DNA of 24,817 nucleotides from JBHJHK01 sp050330975 (GTDB lineage Bacteria; Pseudomonadota; Gammaproteobacteria; Competibacterales; Competibacteraceae). The stretch is taken from positions 1-24,817 of the forward strand of contig JBHJHK010000374.1 in the NCBI GenBank assembly GCA_050330975.1, read 5' to 3'. Each line of letters starts with the position of its first letter. Position 1 is the first letter of the stretch. Below the pieces are notes generated by a model. The model saw only the letters and a program-made list of their open reading frames with translations, was not told the DNA's origin and made no database searches. Made by a program: the position numbers and the translations under genes. This document shows positions 18,178 through 24,667 of the stretch, piece after piece.

Positions 18178-18891
18178 CTACCAGGACACCCGTTGATCGT
18201 ACTCGTACTCCGGCTCGGGCTGGGCGAGGGGATCGCCCTGAAGGTCATCCTCGGCGTCGATAGAACCCGCCACGGCGTCTTCGTGGAACGAAGGCGGTCC
18301 CCTGGCGGAGGCGACCCTGGGCGGGGTGACAGGCGCGCCGATATGCTCCAGGATGGCCCGCACGTCCACCCCCTCCCTGATGAAGGCGATGATCCGCATC
18401 TCGGCGCCGCACTGGGGGCCTGTCAGGGGACATGCTTCATAGATACGCGCCAGCAGCATGGCCCACAGGTCGCGGGCGGGGGAACGCCCGATGGTCACCG
18501 GCGGGTCGTCCGCTGCGGCCTCGACGGCGGGTTTGGATGCCGGCTCAGGCGCTACCGGGGCCGGCGCCAGGGCGGTGACCGCCGGGCGCAGGGGTGAGTT
18601 GGGGGCGAGCACGCCGTAGTAGCGGTGGCGGTGTTGCGTTGGCGGCGGGACCAAGGCGGCGATGCGGCCGATCAACTCCAGCGGCGAGAGGATGAGCTGG
18701 GTACGCCCGTCCGCGCCGGGTTTGGGTAGATGGTGGATCAGCCGCCGGGCGTCGCGCTCCTCCAGCCGATCGGCGGCAAACGGTGGGCGGGCGCCGTAGC
18801 GCAGCAGACGTCCCAGGCCTTGCCGGTCGTGCGCCTCGATCCGCACGCTGGCGTCGAGGAAGAACCCGCCGCCGTGGTCCCACTGCGCCAT
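18178..18891 (-). pseudogene. C-terminal part of an IS91-family transposase
   Basis: The frame reads the C-terminal half of an IS91-type Y2 transposase: WDHGGGFFLDASVRIEA, RYGARPPFAADRLEERD, HHLPKPGADGRTQLILSPLELIGRIAAL, HRHRYYGVLAPNSPLR, then an alanine-proline linker and CPLTGPQCGAEMRIIAFIREGVDVRAILEHIGAP. The N-terminal half, with the HUH motif and zinc-finger region, is absent, and homology ends near 18891. A further 18 codons upstream come from unrelated DNA. The usual CxxC of the late region reads CPLTGPQC. It is not active alone. A 233-bp piece of the same gene recurs at 24434-24666. Confidence 0.88.
18241..18473 (-). repeat. 233-bp IS91 segment, copy 1 (partner 24434-24666)
   Basis: By eye, 229 of 233 bases match the second copy at a constant offset of 6193, in the same orientation. 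It is internal to the transposase remnant. Such a long, nearly identical direct repeat is a substrate for deletion of the 6.2 kb between the copies. Confidence 0.95.
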
Positions 18892-18915
18892 TTCCTTACC
18901 GATCAAAGGTGGACA

Positions 18916-19020
18916 ATGGCACGATTGTTTATCAGCTACAAGCACGATGAGATCGCGGGTTTTGCCATAAGCTGGTCTCCAGACGCAACAATTGCTAACC
19001 TGTCAAGTGACTGTCATTGA
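18916..19020 (+). pseudogene. N-terminal scrap of a TIR-domain protein gene
   Basis: ATG 18916 follows a good ribosome site (AAAGGTGG, 3 to 4 bases away) and starts MARLFISYKHDE, which is the first beta strand and box 1 of many bacterial TIR-domain proteins. The similarity stops after about 12 to 15 residues, where the operator module begins, and the frame ends at 19020. It is best read as a TIR gene whose body was lost. TIR proteins often act as NAD-cleaving effectors in phage defence, so a defence gene may once have stood here. Evidence is short, hence modest confidence. Confidence 0.4.
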
Positions 19021-19063
19021 CTGATGATGAGTATTAGCGAAGCCAAACAACCAGTCAATTGAC
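19002..19063. promoter_or_regulatory. Paired-palindrome operator module A, upstream of tetR
   Basis: GTCAAGTGAC (19002-19011) and GTCAATTGAC (19054-19063) are palindromes. A third, one base shorter (GTCATTGAC, 19013-19021), directly follows the first. The short one and the last are 41 bp apart, the same layout as modules B and C (42 bp). The spacer shares gagtatt-gcgaag-c with module C. Its position about 85 bp before tetR makes it a likely autoregulatory site. Confidence 0.7.
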
Positions 19064-19147
19064 AAAAATAGGGCAGACTTACGTCAAGACCCGGTCAAAA
19101 AATCCCGCAACGCAGCAGTCCATGAGCGAAATAAGGTGGCGTAAACG

Positions 19148-19762
19148 ATGGAAACCAGGTCTCAGGTCCCGGCGGTGCCGACCGCCATTAAGGCGCTGGT
19201 GTGCCTAGAGCAGATTGCCCTGGAGAAGGGGCTCGATGCATTGTCGATGCGCGATGTGGCTAAAAGCGTCGGCATATCGCTGGCGGCTTTGCAACATCAT
19301 TATCCCAGTAAAGCCGCTTTGATTGATGGTTTTATTAATCACAAGATGATCGAGTATACCGATCACTGCAACCGATTGTTGGCGATGAGTGAGGGCAAAG
19401 ACCAGTTCGCCCGTGTGGTGCGCTATGCCGTTGAAGAAGCGTTGGCGGATTTGCAAGGTAGCATGTGGCCGATGCTTGAGGGGCGGGCTCAGCATGATGA
19501 GGTGACAGCGCATTCCCTGCGCCAATTCATGCGCCACTATATTAAGGAATTCCAACGAGTTATTGGTGAAGATTTCCCCGATTTGTCTCAGCAAGAGGCC
19601 TTGTTGGCGGCAACGCTAATTATCTCGATGTTTGAAGGGATCAATACGACCCATGAGATTGCCCATGCTTTGGGAATAGATGATGTCACCTTATTGCAGG
19701 CGCGAATAGATGTGGCCCTGATGATACCGGAATTAATGATCCGGTTTCGTCAGGGGAGATGA
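19148..19762 (+). CDS. TetR/AcrR-family transcriptional regulator
   Basis: The 204 residues have a typical N-terminal DNA-binding domain: ALEKGLDALSMRDVAKSVGISLAALQHHYPSKAALIDGF, with the helix-turn-helix at about 33-52 and the Y-x-x-K signature. An all-helical ligand and dimer domain follows (VEEALADLQGSMWPMLEGRAQHDE, LRQFMRHYIKEFQRVIGE, ALLAATLIISMFEGINTTHEI). AAGGTGG lies about ten bases before ATG 19148. The gene is intact, unlike its mobile-element surroundings. Palindromic module A lies just upstream. A decayed copy of this gene lies at 23422-23633. The likely targets are the convergent or nearby lipid and envelope genes; the ligand is unknown. Confidence 0.93.
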   Translation: METRSQVPAVPTAIKALVCLEQIALEKGLDALSMRDVAKSVGISLAALQHHYPSKAALIDGFINHKMIEYTDHCNRLLAMSEGKDQFARVVRYAVEEALADLQGSMWPMLEGRAQHDEVTAHSLRQFMRHYIKEFQRVIGEDFPDLSQQEALLAATLIISMFEGINTTHEIAHALGIDDVTLLQARIDVALMIPELMIRFRQGR

Positions 19763-19790
19763 CAGCCCGCCAGATGACAGTCCATATGAT

Positions 19791-19864
19791 AGTGCCCGGC
19801 CGCGAATGACCGCCTTGATCTAGCCAGGGCCGGCGTGGTCAGTTCCGCCATAGGCTCTGGGGCA
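19791..19864. repeat. 74-bp tail repeat after tetR, copy 1
   Basis: Ungapped match to 21907-21980 at 59 of 74 positions. Shared blocks include cgaatgacc, ccttg, agcca and tctggggca. It begins 28 bases after the tetR stop. The copy at 21907 directly follows operator module B with no tetR between. Confidence 0.8.
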
Positions 19865-19893
19865 TTATTCACTGGTCAGAAGTGAAAGGGGTA

Positions 19894-21147
19894 TCAGTTA
19901 GCCTGGGACTGTAAGTAATCGAATACCCAAGAGGGAATATCATCGATCACGGGGGGGGTACTCTGCCAGGCATCTGGGCGTTGAGCCAGGGCATAACCGG
20001 CATCAAAAGAGTTGCGCATCTGCTGCGGATCGAAGGCCAACGCGTTGTGGCCAACGTCAACCTGGGCCGGTATGGCGGCAATGTGCCAGTTGTAGCCGTG
20101 TATCTTGGCCGCAAAGTAGGAACGCATTAACAGGGCATCCATGGCAACGGTCAAGAGTGAATTGATCACCGGCCCTGCCATCTGGAGCGCGTCTCTGGGC
20201 AGGGGGTGAGCCTGCGCCACATCCTTGCCGTTATTGATCACATAGACATTGCCGGGACCGTACTTGGGCTCGAGCGGCAATCGATCGCCCGCCAAGCCCA
20301 CTACCACAATGTTTTGGCGAACCCCACCGTCGACAAACAGATGGCCGTCGATTTCGACCGGGGGAAACGCGATGGGCGGTGCAGCCGATGCTCTGAGAAC
20401 GTTTTTGTAGAGGGCCAGCGCATCGGTGTCTGCCTGTTGGGCAATAGCCCCCATATCCCAAATCCACGTCTGCATATAATCGATGTTGGTTGTCCCCACA
20501 TAGAGCCGACGCCCTTCACGGTGATTTGCTGCCACCCGAGCCAACACATCGAGTGTAATGTGTTTATCGAGAAGTCGCTGTAGCGGTCGGGTGTCGTAAT
20601 AGGCATCAGCGCCGTTGATTAGGCTAAATATGCTGCGCACCTGGAAGACATCGCCAGGTCCAACCCCGGTAAAAATGGCCTCCAGTACGGCGTCGTCTGC
20701 CGGCGTCCCAAGAAAAGCGTGGGTTGACAGCAGAGCCCCGGTGCTGACGCCAGTGACGATATCGAACAAAGGCCGGTTGCCGTGTTCCCGCCAGGCTTTG
20801 AGAAAACCGGCACCAAAGGCACCGTATTGCCCACCCCCCGATAGTTGCAGAATGTTCAGGGCGTGGCCCCGAAGGCCTTCGAAGTGTTCGATCGTACCTT
20901 CGTCGAAACCGCGATGTACCATCTTTGCAGGCTCAAACGGGTCGTGGCCACTGGGCAGTGACACATAGGGGATACTCTCACGTGATAACTGCCGCTCTGG
21001 TGCGGAGGCACACCCAACCAGCATCAACAGCAGAAGCAGCAGCGACATGAGGCCGAAGCGGGTCGGTGCTGTAAATTTGCTTAATGACTGATAGTAAGAT
21101 TTTTTGTCATTAAGCCGGTTTCGTTTGGCAAGTTGATTCAGGATCAT
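19894..21147 (-). CDS. Patatin-like phospholipase, probable lipoprotein
   Basis: Patatin-type enzymes are serine acyl hydrolases that cut phospholipids with a serine-aspartate dyad. The 417-residue product has the anion hole SGGGQYGAFGAGF (about 103-115), the nucleophile S135 in GVSTG, and D273 in VDGG. A lipobox LVGC places a lipidated cysteine at about residue 46. I chose ATG 21147 because AGGGG lies six bases upstream; a TTG at 21153 is possible. ATG 21046-21048 is less likely, because it would remove the basic start of the signal peptide. The hydrophobic LLLLLLMLVGC stretch then follows an unusually long basic N region. It is convergent with tetR. Lipidation would fix it in the outer or inner membrane facing the periplasm. 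Confidence 0.92.
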   Translation of the reverse strand: MILNQLAKRNRLNDKKSYYQSLSKFTAPTRFGLMSLLLLLLMLVGCASAPERQLSRESIPYVSLPSGHDPFEPAKMVHRGFDEGTIEHFEGLRGHALNILQLSGGGQYGAFGAGFLKAWREHGNRPLFDIVTGVSTGALLSTHAFLGTPADDAVLEAIFTGVGPGDVFQVRSIFSLINGADAYYDTRPLQRLLDKHITLDVLARVAANHREGRRLYVGTTNIDYMQTWIWDMGAIAQQADTDALALYKNVLRASAAPPIAFPPVEIDGHLFVDGGVRQNIVVVGLAGDRLPLEPKYGPGNVYVINNGKDVAQAHPLPRDALQMAGPVINSLLTVAMDALLMRSYFAAKIHGYNWHIAAIPAQVDVGHNALAFDPQQMRNSFDAGYALAQRPDAWQSTPPVIDDIPSWVFDYLQSQAN

Positions 21148-21265
21148 TCTCAACCCCTAACCCAGTTCCTCAACCGGGCGATTTTGTGTTTCCCGCATGG
21201 AGAATTTTGCCATGTGGCGGCTCACATTGTGTTTGAAATGGCGCTTACCATTAAGAAACGACCCA

Positions 21266-21279
21266 CCGGCTTTAGCCGG
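21266..21279. terminator. Hairpin ccggc-tttag-ccgg downstream of the DUF2147 gene
   Basis: Five-base arms CCGGC and GCCGG enclose a TTTA loop, 50 bases beyond the DUF2147 stop. On the minus strand no T-run follows directly. On the plus strand a T-run comes after a 12-base gap. It is a weak terminator candidate only. Nothing else is seen between 21154 and 21329. Confidence 0.3.
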
Positions 21280-21329
21280 CAAGTCATTGCGTTTTTTCCT
21301 TCTGTTAAATTCCCCGATTGATGATGTCT

Positions 21330-21743
21330 TTACTCCGCTTTGCTCCAGTGCTGCCCGCTGCAGATGATGCTGATGCAGCCCTCGACATCCAATTCGCTGC
21401 CATGGACAGTCATGTGAGAAGCATAAACTCTGTCGTGCTCGGGATCCCAGATAGTGCCGCCGGAAAATTTTGATTCGCCGTCTGGGGACATGTCCTTAAC
21501 GATAAGTTTACCCAGATTGACGTATGCCGGGTCTGGTCCGTCCTTGGTGTAGGCGGCGCTGATCGTGCCGCAGGTTTTCGCGGTGTCGGATGTGCAGGGC
21601 GCCATTGTCACCTCTAGATAGCTGCCACTATCGTCCTTTTCGGTCTTCCACACGCCGTACGCAGATCCGGCCAGGGCCGACCCGGCTGCAAACGTCCCGA
21701 TCAGCCCCAACGCGAACAGTGATCGCAATTTCAGTGTGTTCAT
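21330..21743 (-). CDS. DUF2147-family exported protein
   Basis: The 137-residue product starts with a signal peptide (KLRSLFALGLIGTFAAGSALA, cleavage after ALA near residue 25). The mature domain matches DUF2147: GVWKTEKDDSGSYLEVTMAPC, KTCGTISAAY, LGKLIVKDM, FSGGTIWDPEHDRVYAS, ELDVEGCISIICSGQHW. Four cysteines occur in the mature part and could form disulfides. The family is a small beta-rich lipocalin- or streptavidin-like periplasmic protein of unknown role. AAGGAG lies eight bases before ATG 21743. Operator module B lies about 110 bp upstream on its promoter side, so control by the TetR protein is possible. The last third, after GCISI, is short compared with some relatives. Confidence 0.85.
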   Translation of the reverse strand: MNTLKLRSLFALGLIGTFAAGSALAGSAYGVWKTEKDDSGSYLEVTMAPCTSDTAKTCGTISAAYTKDGPDPAYVNLGKLIVKDMSPDGESKFSGGTIWDPEHDRVYASHMTVHGSELDVEGCISIICSGQHWSKAE

Positions 21744-21853
21744 CTCGCATTCTCCTTACAAAACAAACGGTCATCAGCACGATTCAAGTGAGAGTCTGTG
21801 GTGTGGCCAGCCGACCAACTCCTGTCGGTTCGCGAAGCATCCTCTGCTAACCA

Positions 21854-21905
21854 GTCAACTGACAGGTCGCGAGTGTCAGCGAAATCAAGAAACATGTCAA
21901 GTGAC
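21854..21905. promoter_or_regulatory. Paired-palindrome operator module B, upstream of the DUF2147 gene
   Basis: GTCAACTGAC (21854-21863) and GTCAAGTGAC (21896-21905) lie exactly 42 bp apart, about four helical turns. The prefix gctaacc is shared with module A. It is immediately followed by the 74-bp tail repeat. The tetR that would stand between them is missing. Confidence 0.75.
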
Positions 21906-21906
21906 A

Positions 21907-21980
21907 AGTGCCTCGCCACGAATGACCACCTTGGTTCAGCCAGCGCCGGTGTGGTCGGTTTTGCCATGTGTTCTGGGGCA
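21907..21980. repeat. 74-bp tail repeat, copy 2
   Basis: Partner of 19791-19864 (59 of 74 bases alike). It starts two bases after module B, so a deletion of the gene between module and tail is the simplest reading. Confidence 0.8.
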
Positions 21981-21998
21981 CTACCCGCTCTGGCAGAC

Positions 21999-22021
21999 GC
22001 GCCCACGCAAGGCGTGGGCGC
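21999..22021. other. Perfect 10-bp stem hairpin
   Basis: GCGCCCACGC (21999-22008) pairs with GCGTGGGCGC (22012-22021) around AAG. No T-run follows, so it is not a clear terminator. It lies in the 530-bp spacer between the DUF2147 and DUF3313 genes, which has no coding frame I would support. Confidence 0.6.
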
Positions 22022-22107
22022 GATCAATCCCTTCAATCAATGAGGCAAGTGAGTAAATTCACGGGCTTTGCTTCCCGTAAGGTAAAAATCGCTCAAAGCG
22101 AGAATAG

Positions 22108-22186
22108 GGAAAGCCACTAACACAACGGGCCGTTAGATGCTGCCTTTCGGAACAAGGTGGTGCGTAGCTGCCATACACCCGTTGCT
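22108..22186 (-). other. Degenerate attC-like dyad downstream of the DUF3313 gene
   Basis: On the minus strand caacggg pairs with cccgttg about 45 bases later, next to GTTAG boxes (plus-strand ctaac at about 22113 and gttag at about 22128). This recalls L and R boxes of an integron attC, but the outer left box is not conserved and the spacing is irregular. It lies about 90 bp after the DUF3313 stop. Low confidence. Confidence 0.25.
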
Positions 22187-22273
22187 ATGTACCCGTATGC
22201 GCAGGATTTCGCCACAGGTAAGTTAACCCATAGGGCTCAATCTAAGCCAATGTGTCCTGCGGTTTGTATTTGC

Positions 22274-23035
22274 CTACCAAGGGCTCAGACGAAATGGTTC
22301 AAACGCGATTTTATCGGGCTCAATATCACCGTTGAGAACAGCCGCAAAATCTTTGGCCCAGCTCTGAACATTGACCTCAGTGTGCCGATAAGGCGTTAGC
22401 CCGGCGATGTCGACAGGGGTGATCTGGTCGACGCGGCGGTCTTTGCCCAAGGCTAGGTTGTCGCCCGTTTCCCCATCGACGAGGCGAAATTCCATGGCGA
22501 TGCTGCCTCCTGCACCGGCGGACACCAGGCCACCCCCCGGCACTAAAAACCCAAGGACGTCTCCTGCCGCGTTCCTGGCTACATCGGTGGGCACCAGTTC
22601 CGTTATCGCCATTTCCATGACCAGGGTGTTGGGCCCAGGTGACTCAACAAGTCGGAAGTTTCGGACCTGTCCTTTAACGAAGGGGGCTTCAAACTCTGTT
22701 TTCATATAGACGGCGAGCTTTTTGGCCTCCTCGCGAATTTCGTCCTCTGACAAAACCTGAATCTTTGACCAGTCCTGGATTTTCATCAGGTATTCCGTAT
22801 CCACGGGTCGGATAAGAACCTGTGTATATTGGTCGGAATTACCTTGAAGCTGTGCCTGAAGCGGCTCGGAAATCCATAGCCCTGATTGTTGGTCCAGTTT
22901 GGCGGCGTCCGCGCCGAGGAAAGCAGATGTGTGTGCCTGCTCCGGTTGCAGCAGGCCGCTACAACCGCTAAAGAGCACAATGGCTCCCATTAGAAACATT
23001 GTGAGCACTATATTAGGCACTCTATTGAATTTCAT
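22274..23035 (-). CDS. DUF3313-family lipoprotein
   Basis: The 253 residues start with a lipoprotein signal (VPNIVLTMFLMGAIVLFSGC), with the lipidated cysteine at about residue 25, then SGLLQPEQ. The mature part fits DUF3313: TQVLIRPVDTEYL, LSEDEIREEAKKLAVYMKTEFE, TLVMEMAITELVPTD, a glycine-rich stretch GFLVPGGGLVSAGAGGSIAMEFRLVDGETG, and LTPYRHTEVNVQSWAKDF. The function of the family is not known. There is no charged residue at +2 (serine after cysteine), so outer-membrane sorting is expected. It lies between modules B and C, and module C is about 330 bp upstream of its start. Confidence 0.85.
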   Translation of the reverse strand: MKFNRVPNIVLTMFLMGAIVLFSGCSGLLQPEQAHTSAFLGADAAKLDQQSGLWISEPLQAQLQGNSDQYTQVLIRPVDTEYLMKIQDWSKIQVLSEDEIREEAKKLAVYMKTEFEAPFVKGQVRNFRLVESPGPNTLVMEMAITELVPTDVARNAAGDVLGFLVPGGGLVSAGAGGSIAMEFRLVDGETGDNLALGKDRRVDQITPVDIAGLTPYRHTEVNVQSWAKDFAAVLNGDIEPDKIAFEPFRLSPW

Positions 23036-23074
23036 TGTCGATAGGCCTCACTGAAAATGGATGACATAATTTTA

Positions 23075-23092
23075 TGTGATTAAAAAATCACA
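23075..23092. promoter_or_regulatory. Palindrome TGTGATT-aaaa-AATCACA upstream of the DUF3313 gene
   Basis: Perfect seven-base arms lie 40 bases before the DUF3313 start in AT-rich DNA. The half-sites TGTGA and TCACA are those of CRP/FNR-family sites, but their spacing is eight rather than six. It is a plausible operator. The remainder of 23036-23361 shows no gene. Confidence 0.4.
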
Positions 23093-23361
23093 AATCGGCA
23101 TGACGAATTCGGGATTTATAAGGCTGAGCCATTAGCACTTGCTGTTAGAGAGTGTGTTGCTCGAGACTACCCGAAGCTTCTGCCTGATACGATGTCCCGC
23201 CGGGGGTTCCCGCCGTCACAACCTCAAATGCTCGCTTGCCAGTTGATCGGGTCTGCGCGCAACGCAACTCGCTCACTACAAACGAGTTACAGGACACTCA
23301 GTGTGCCCAGCGACGACAGTGGCGGATCAGCCGCTGGCGGGCAGCGCACGGCGACGTGCCT

Positions 23362-23413
23362 GTCAACTGACTGGCGGCGAGTATCGGCCAAGCCGAAGAG
23401 TCTGTCAAGTGAC
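23362..23413. promoter_or_regulatory. Paired-palindrome operator module C, before the decayed tetR copy
   Basis: GTCAACTGAC (23362-23371) and GTCAAGTGAC (23404-23413), again 42 bp apart. The spacer gagtatcggccaagccgaa is like that of module A. The decayed tetR copy begins a few bases later. Confidence 0.75.
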
Positions 23414-23421
23414 AGCCATTG

Positions 23422-23633
23422 TGGGGCGCTATGCCCTTGAACAAGCATTGGGGAACTTGCCGGGTAGTGCATGGGCCCGTGATCGAGGCCCGGGCGCAGT
23501 GCACTGTGCAGCAATGCATGGACTGCTATTTTGACGTCTTGCAATAGATAATCAGTGAGGTATACTCCGATCTACCCCCACAGAATGCACTGCTGGCTAC
23601 AACACTGATTATCTCAGCGATTCCCGCTCGTGG
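23422..23633 (+). pseudogene. Decayed second copy of the TetR-family gene
   Basis: The start of this stretch translates to RYALEQALGNLPGSAW, matching RYAVEEALADLQGSMW of the intact regulator. Farther on, in another frame, YSDLPPQNALLATTLIIS matches FPDLSQQEALLAATLIIS. The DNA-binding domain is gone and several frame changes separate the pieces, so it is non-functional. It sits behind module C as the intact gene sits behind module A. Confidence 0.75.
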
Positions 23634-23868
23634 ATAACACACTGAATCCATTGATGTTGTTTTTTGGCAACAAAACTCGAAAGTTGAGTAAATTCAATGT
23701 CATCAATGATTCGGCCATTTGGTGTTGACAGAGTAATCGTAGAACCTATGATCTTTCTGTGTTTTTAAATTGATGCAGCAAAAAAATAACTCCATTGGAA
23801 TCAATGCCATAAAACCCAGCGGGAACTGCTGTGATTATCTCGTTATTGAAAAGATTAAATATAGTCAA
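23609..23868 (-). pseudogene. Possible frameshifted small gene in AT-rich DNA
   Basis: On the minus strand a frame from TTG 23868 reads TIFNLFNNEIITAVPAGFYG, then GIDSNGVIFLLHQFKNTE, and stops near 23757. One base over, coding-like sequence resumes as IGSTITLSTPNGRIIDDIEF and goes on to a stop at 23609. A single indel would join them into about 85 residues. I recognise no family. Its low GC and position beside cassette-like DNA suggest foreign origin. It overlaps the end of the decayed tetR. Confidence 0.3.
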
Positions 23869-23924
23869 TAGAATTGTATGCTACTTAAAGTACGATTCGG
23901 ATTTGATCTGTCCTTAGCTGTGCC

Positions 23925-23959
23925 AGGAATAGGAAATCCAACCGCCTACGCAGAGTTAT
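23925..23959. repeat. 35-bp repeat, copy 2, probable IS91-family end
   Basis: Matches 17959-17993 at 33 of 35 positions, same orientation. Here the copy is separated from the second IS91 fragment (24434-24666) by about 470 bp of cassette-like DNA. The rest of 23640-24063 holds only the possible broken small gene. Confidence 0.65.
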
Positions 23960-24067
23960 AGTCATCACTCTGAAAAGTATTTTATTGATTAACTAGTAAA
24001 ATCCTTGGCAATCAAGCATTTACTTTGCTTTTTTGGCTTTTGGAAGCCAAGTCTTGCACAAGATTGA

Positions 24068-24169
24068 CTATAACATGGACGTTGAGCTTCGCGTCCGCAC
24101 TAACGCCGCGCTTTGCGGCAAGTTTGGAGCGCAGCGGAAAATTTGTCCGACAACAGCGCCTTGTTATGC
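24068..24169 (-). other. attC-like recombination site of an integron gene cassette
   Basis: On the minus strand the stretch begins GCATAAC and ends GTTATAG, with inner boxes of the kind aaggcgctgttg and caacgtccat, and several GC-rich hairpins in between (ggacg/cgtcc, gccgc/gcggc). It is 102 bp long, within the usual attC range. The GCATAAC core overlaps the TAA stop of the minus-strand gene, exactly where a cassette attC should begin. No integrase gene is in the window. The R'-type box is not perfect, so this is a strong candidate rather than proof. Confidence 0.6.
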
Positions 24170-24433
24170 ATTTTGCCCTACTACCTGTTCTATGTACTCG
24201 ATAATTTGACTAACCGAAATATTAAATACACCACCTTCACCTGAATCGAAGGCCTCTTTCCAAACACTGTAGCCTTCAGATATATCTGGAAGTTGATTAG
24301 CAGTACCGGTCAATTTGATTAGAGATAATTCAAGAGTCTTTTCATCTACCGGGGCATGAGGAAGTACATCCTGAACACCGCCCTCAATATGAGGATTTTT
24401 AATCGCTACGCCATCTACGAAAATATGATAGAT
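24164..24433 (-). pseudogene. Cassette-like gene, 5' end replaced by an IS91 fragment
   Basis: About 89 C-terminal codons remain, starting at IYHIFVDGVAIKNPHIEGG and ending IEYIEQVVGQNA. I do not recognise the family. It looks like a small soluble protein with an acidic C-terminal helix. Upstream the frame runs straight into IS91 transposase sequence (24434-24666), giving a chimeric open frame to 24763 that is probably accidental. The lower GC than the IS91 part and the attC at its 3' end point to an integron cassette origin. Confidence 0.55.
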
Positions 24434-24666
24434 AAGGTCATCCTCGGCGTCGATGGAACCCGCCACGGCGTCTTCGTGGAACGAAGGCGGTCCCCTGGCG
24501 GAGGCGACCCTGGGCGGGGTGACAGGCGCGCCGATATGCTCCAGGATGGCCCGCACGTCCACCCCCTCCCTGATGAAGGCGATGATCCGCATCTCAGCGC
24601 CGCACTGGGGGCCTGTCAGGGGACATGCTCCATAGATGCGCGCCAGCAGCATGGCCCACAGGTCGC
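24434..24666 (-). mobile_element. 233-bp internal fragment of the IS91-family transposase, copy 2
   Basis: Partner of 18241-18473 with four mismatches. It has sharp borders with the cassette gene on the left and the nucleotidyltransferase gene on the right. The transposase reading frame is kept, but the fragment is far too short to act. Confidence 0.93.
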
Positions 24667-24667
24667 C

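Noticed and set aside
23192..23544. Small frames on both strands around module C
   Set aside because: They run through the palindromes and tetR remnants, and contain no ribosome site or family pattern apart from the decayed tetR.
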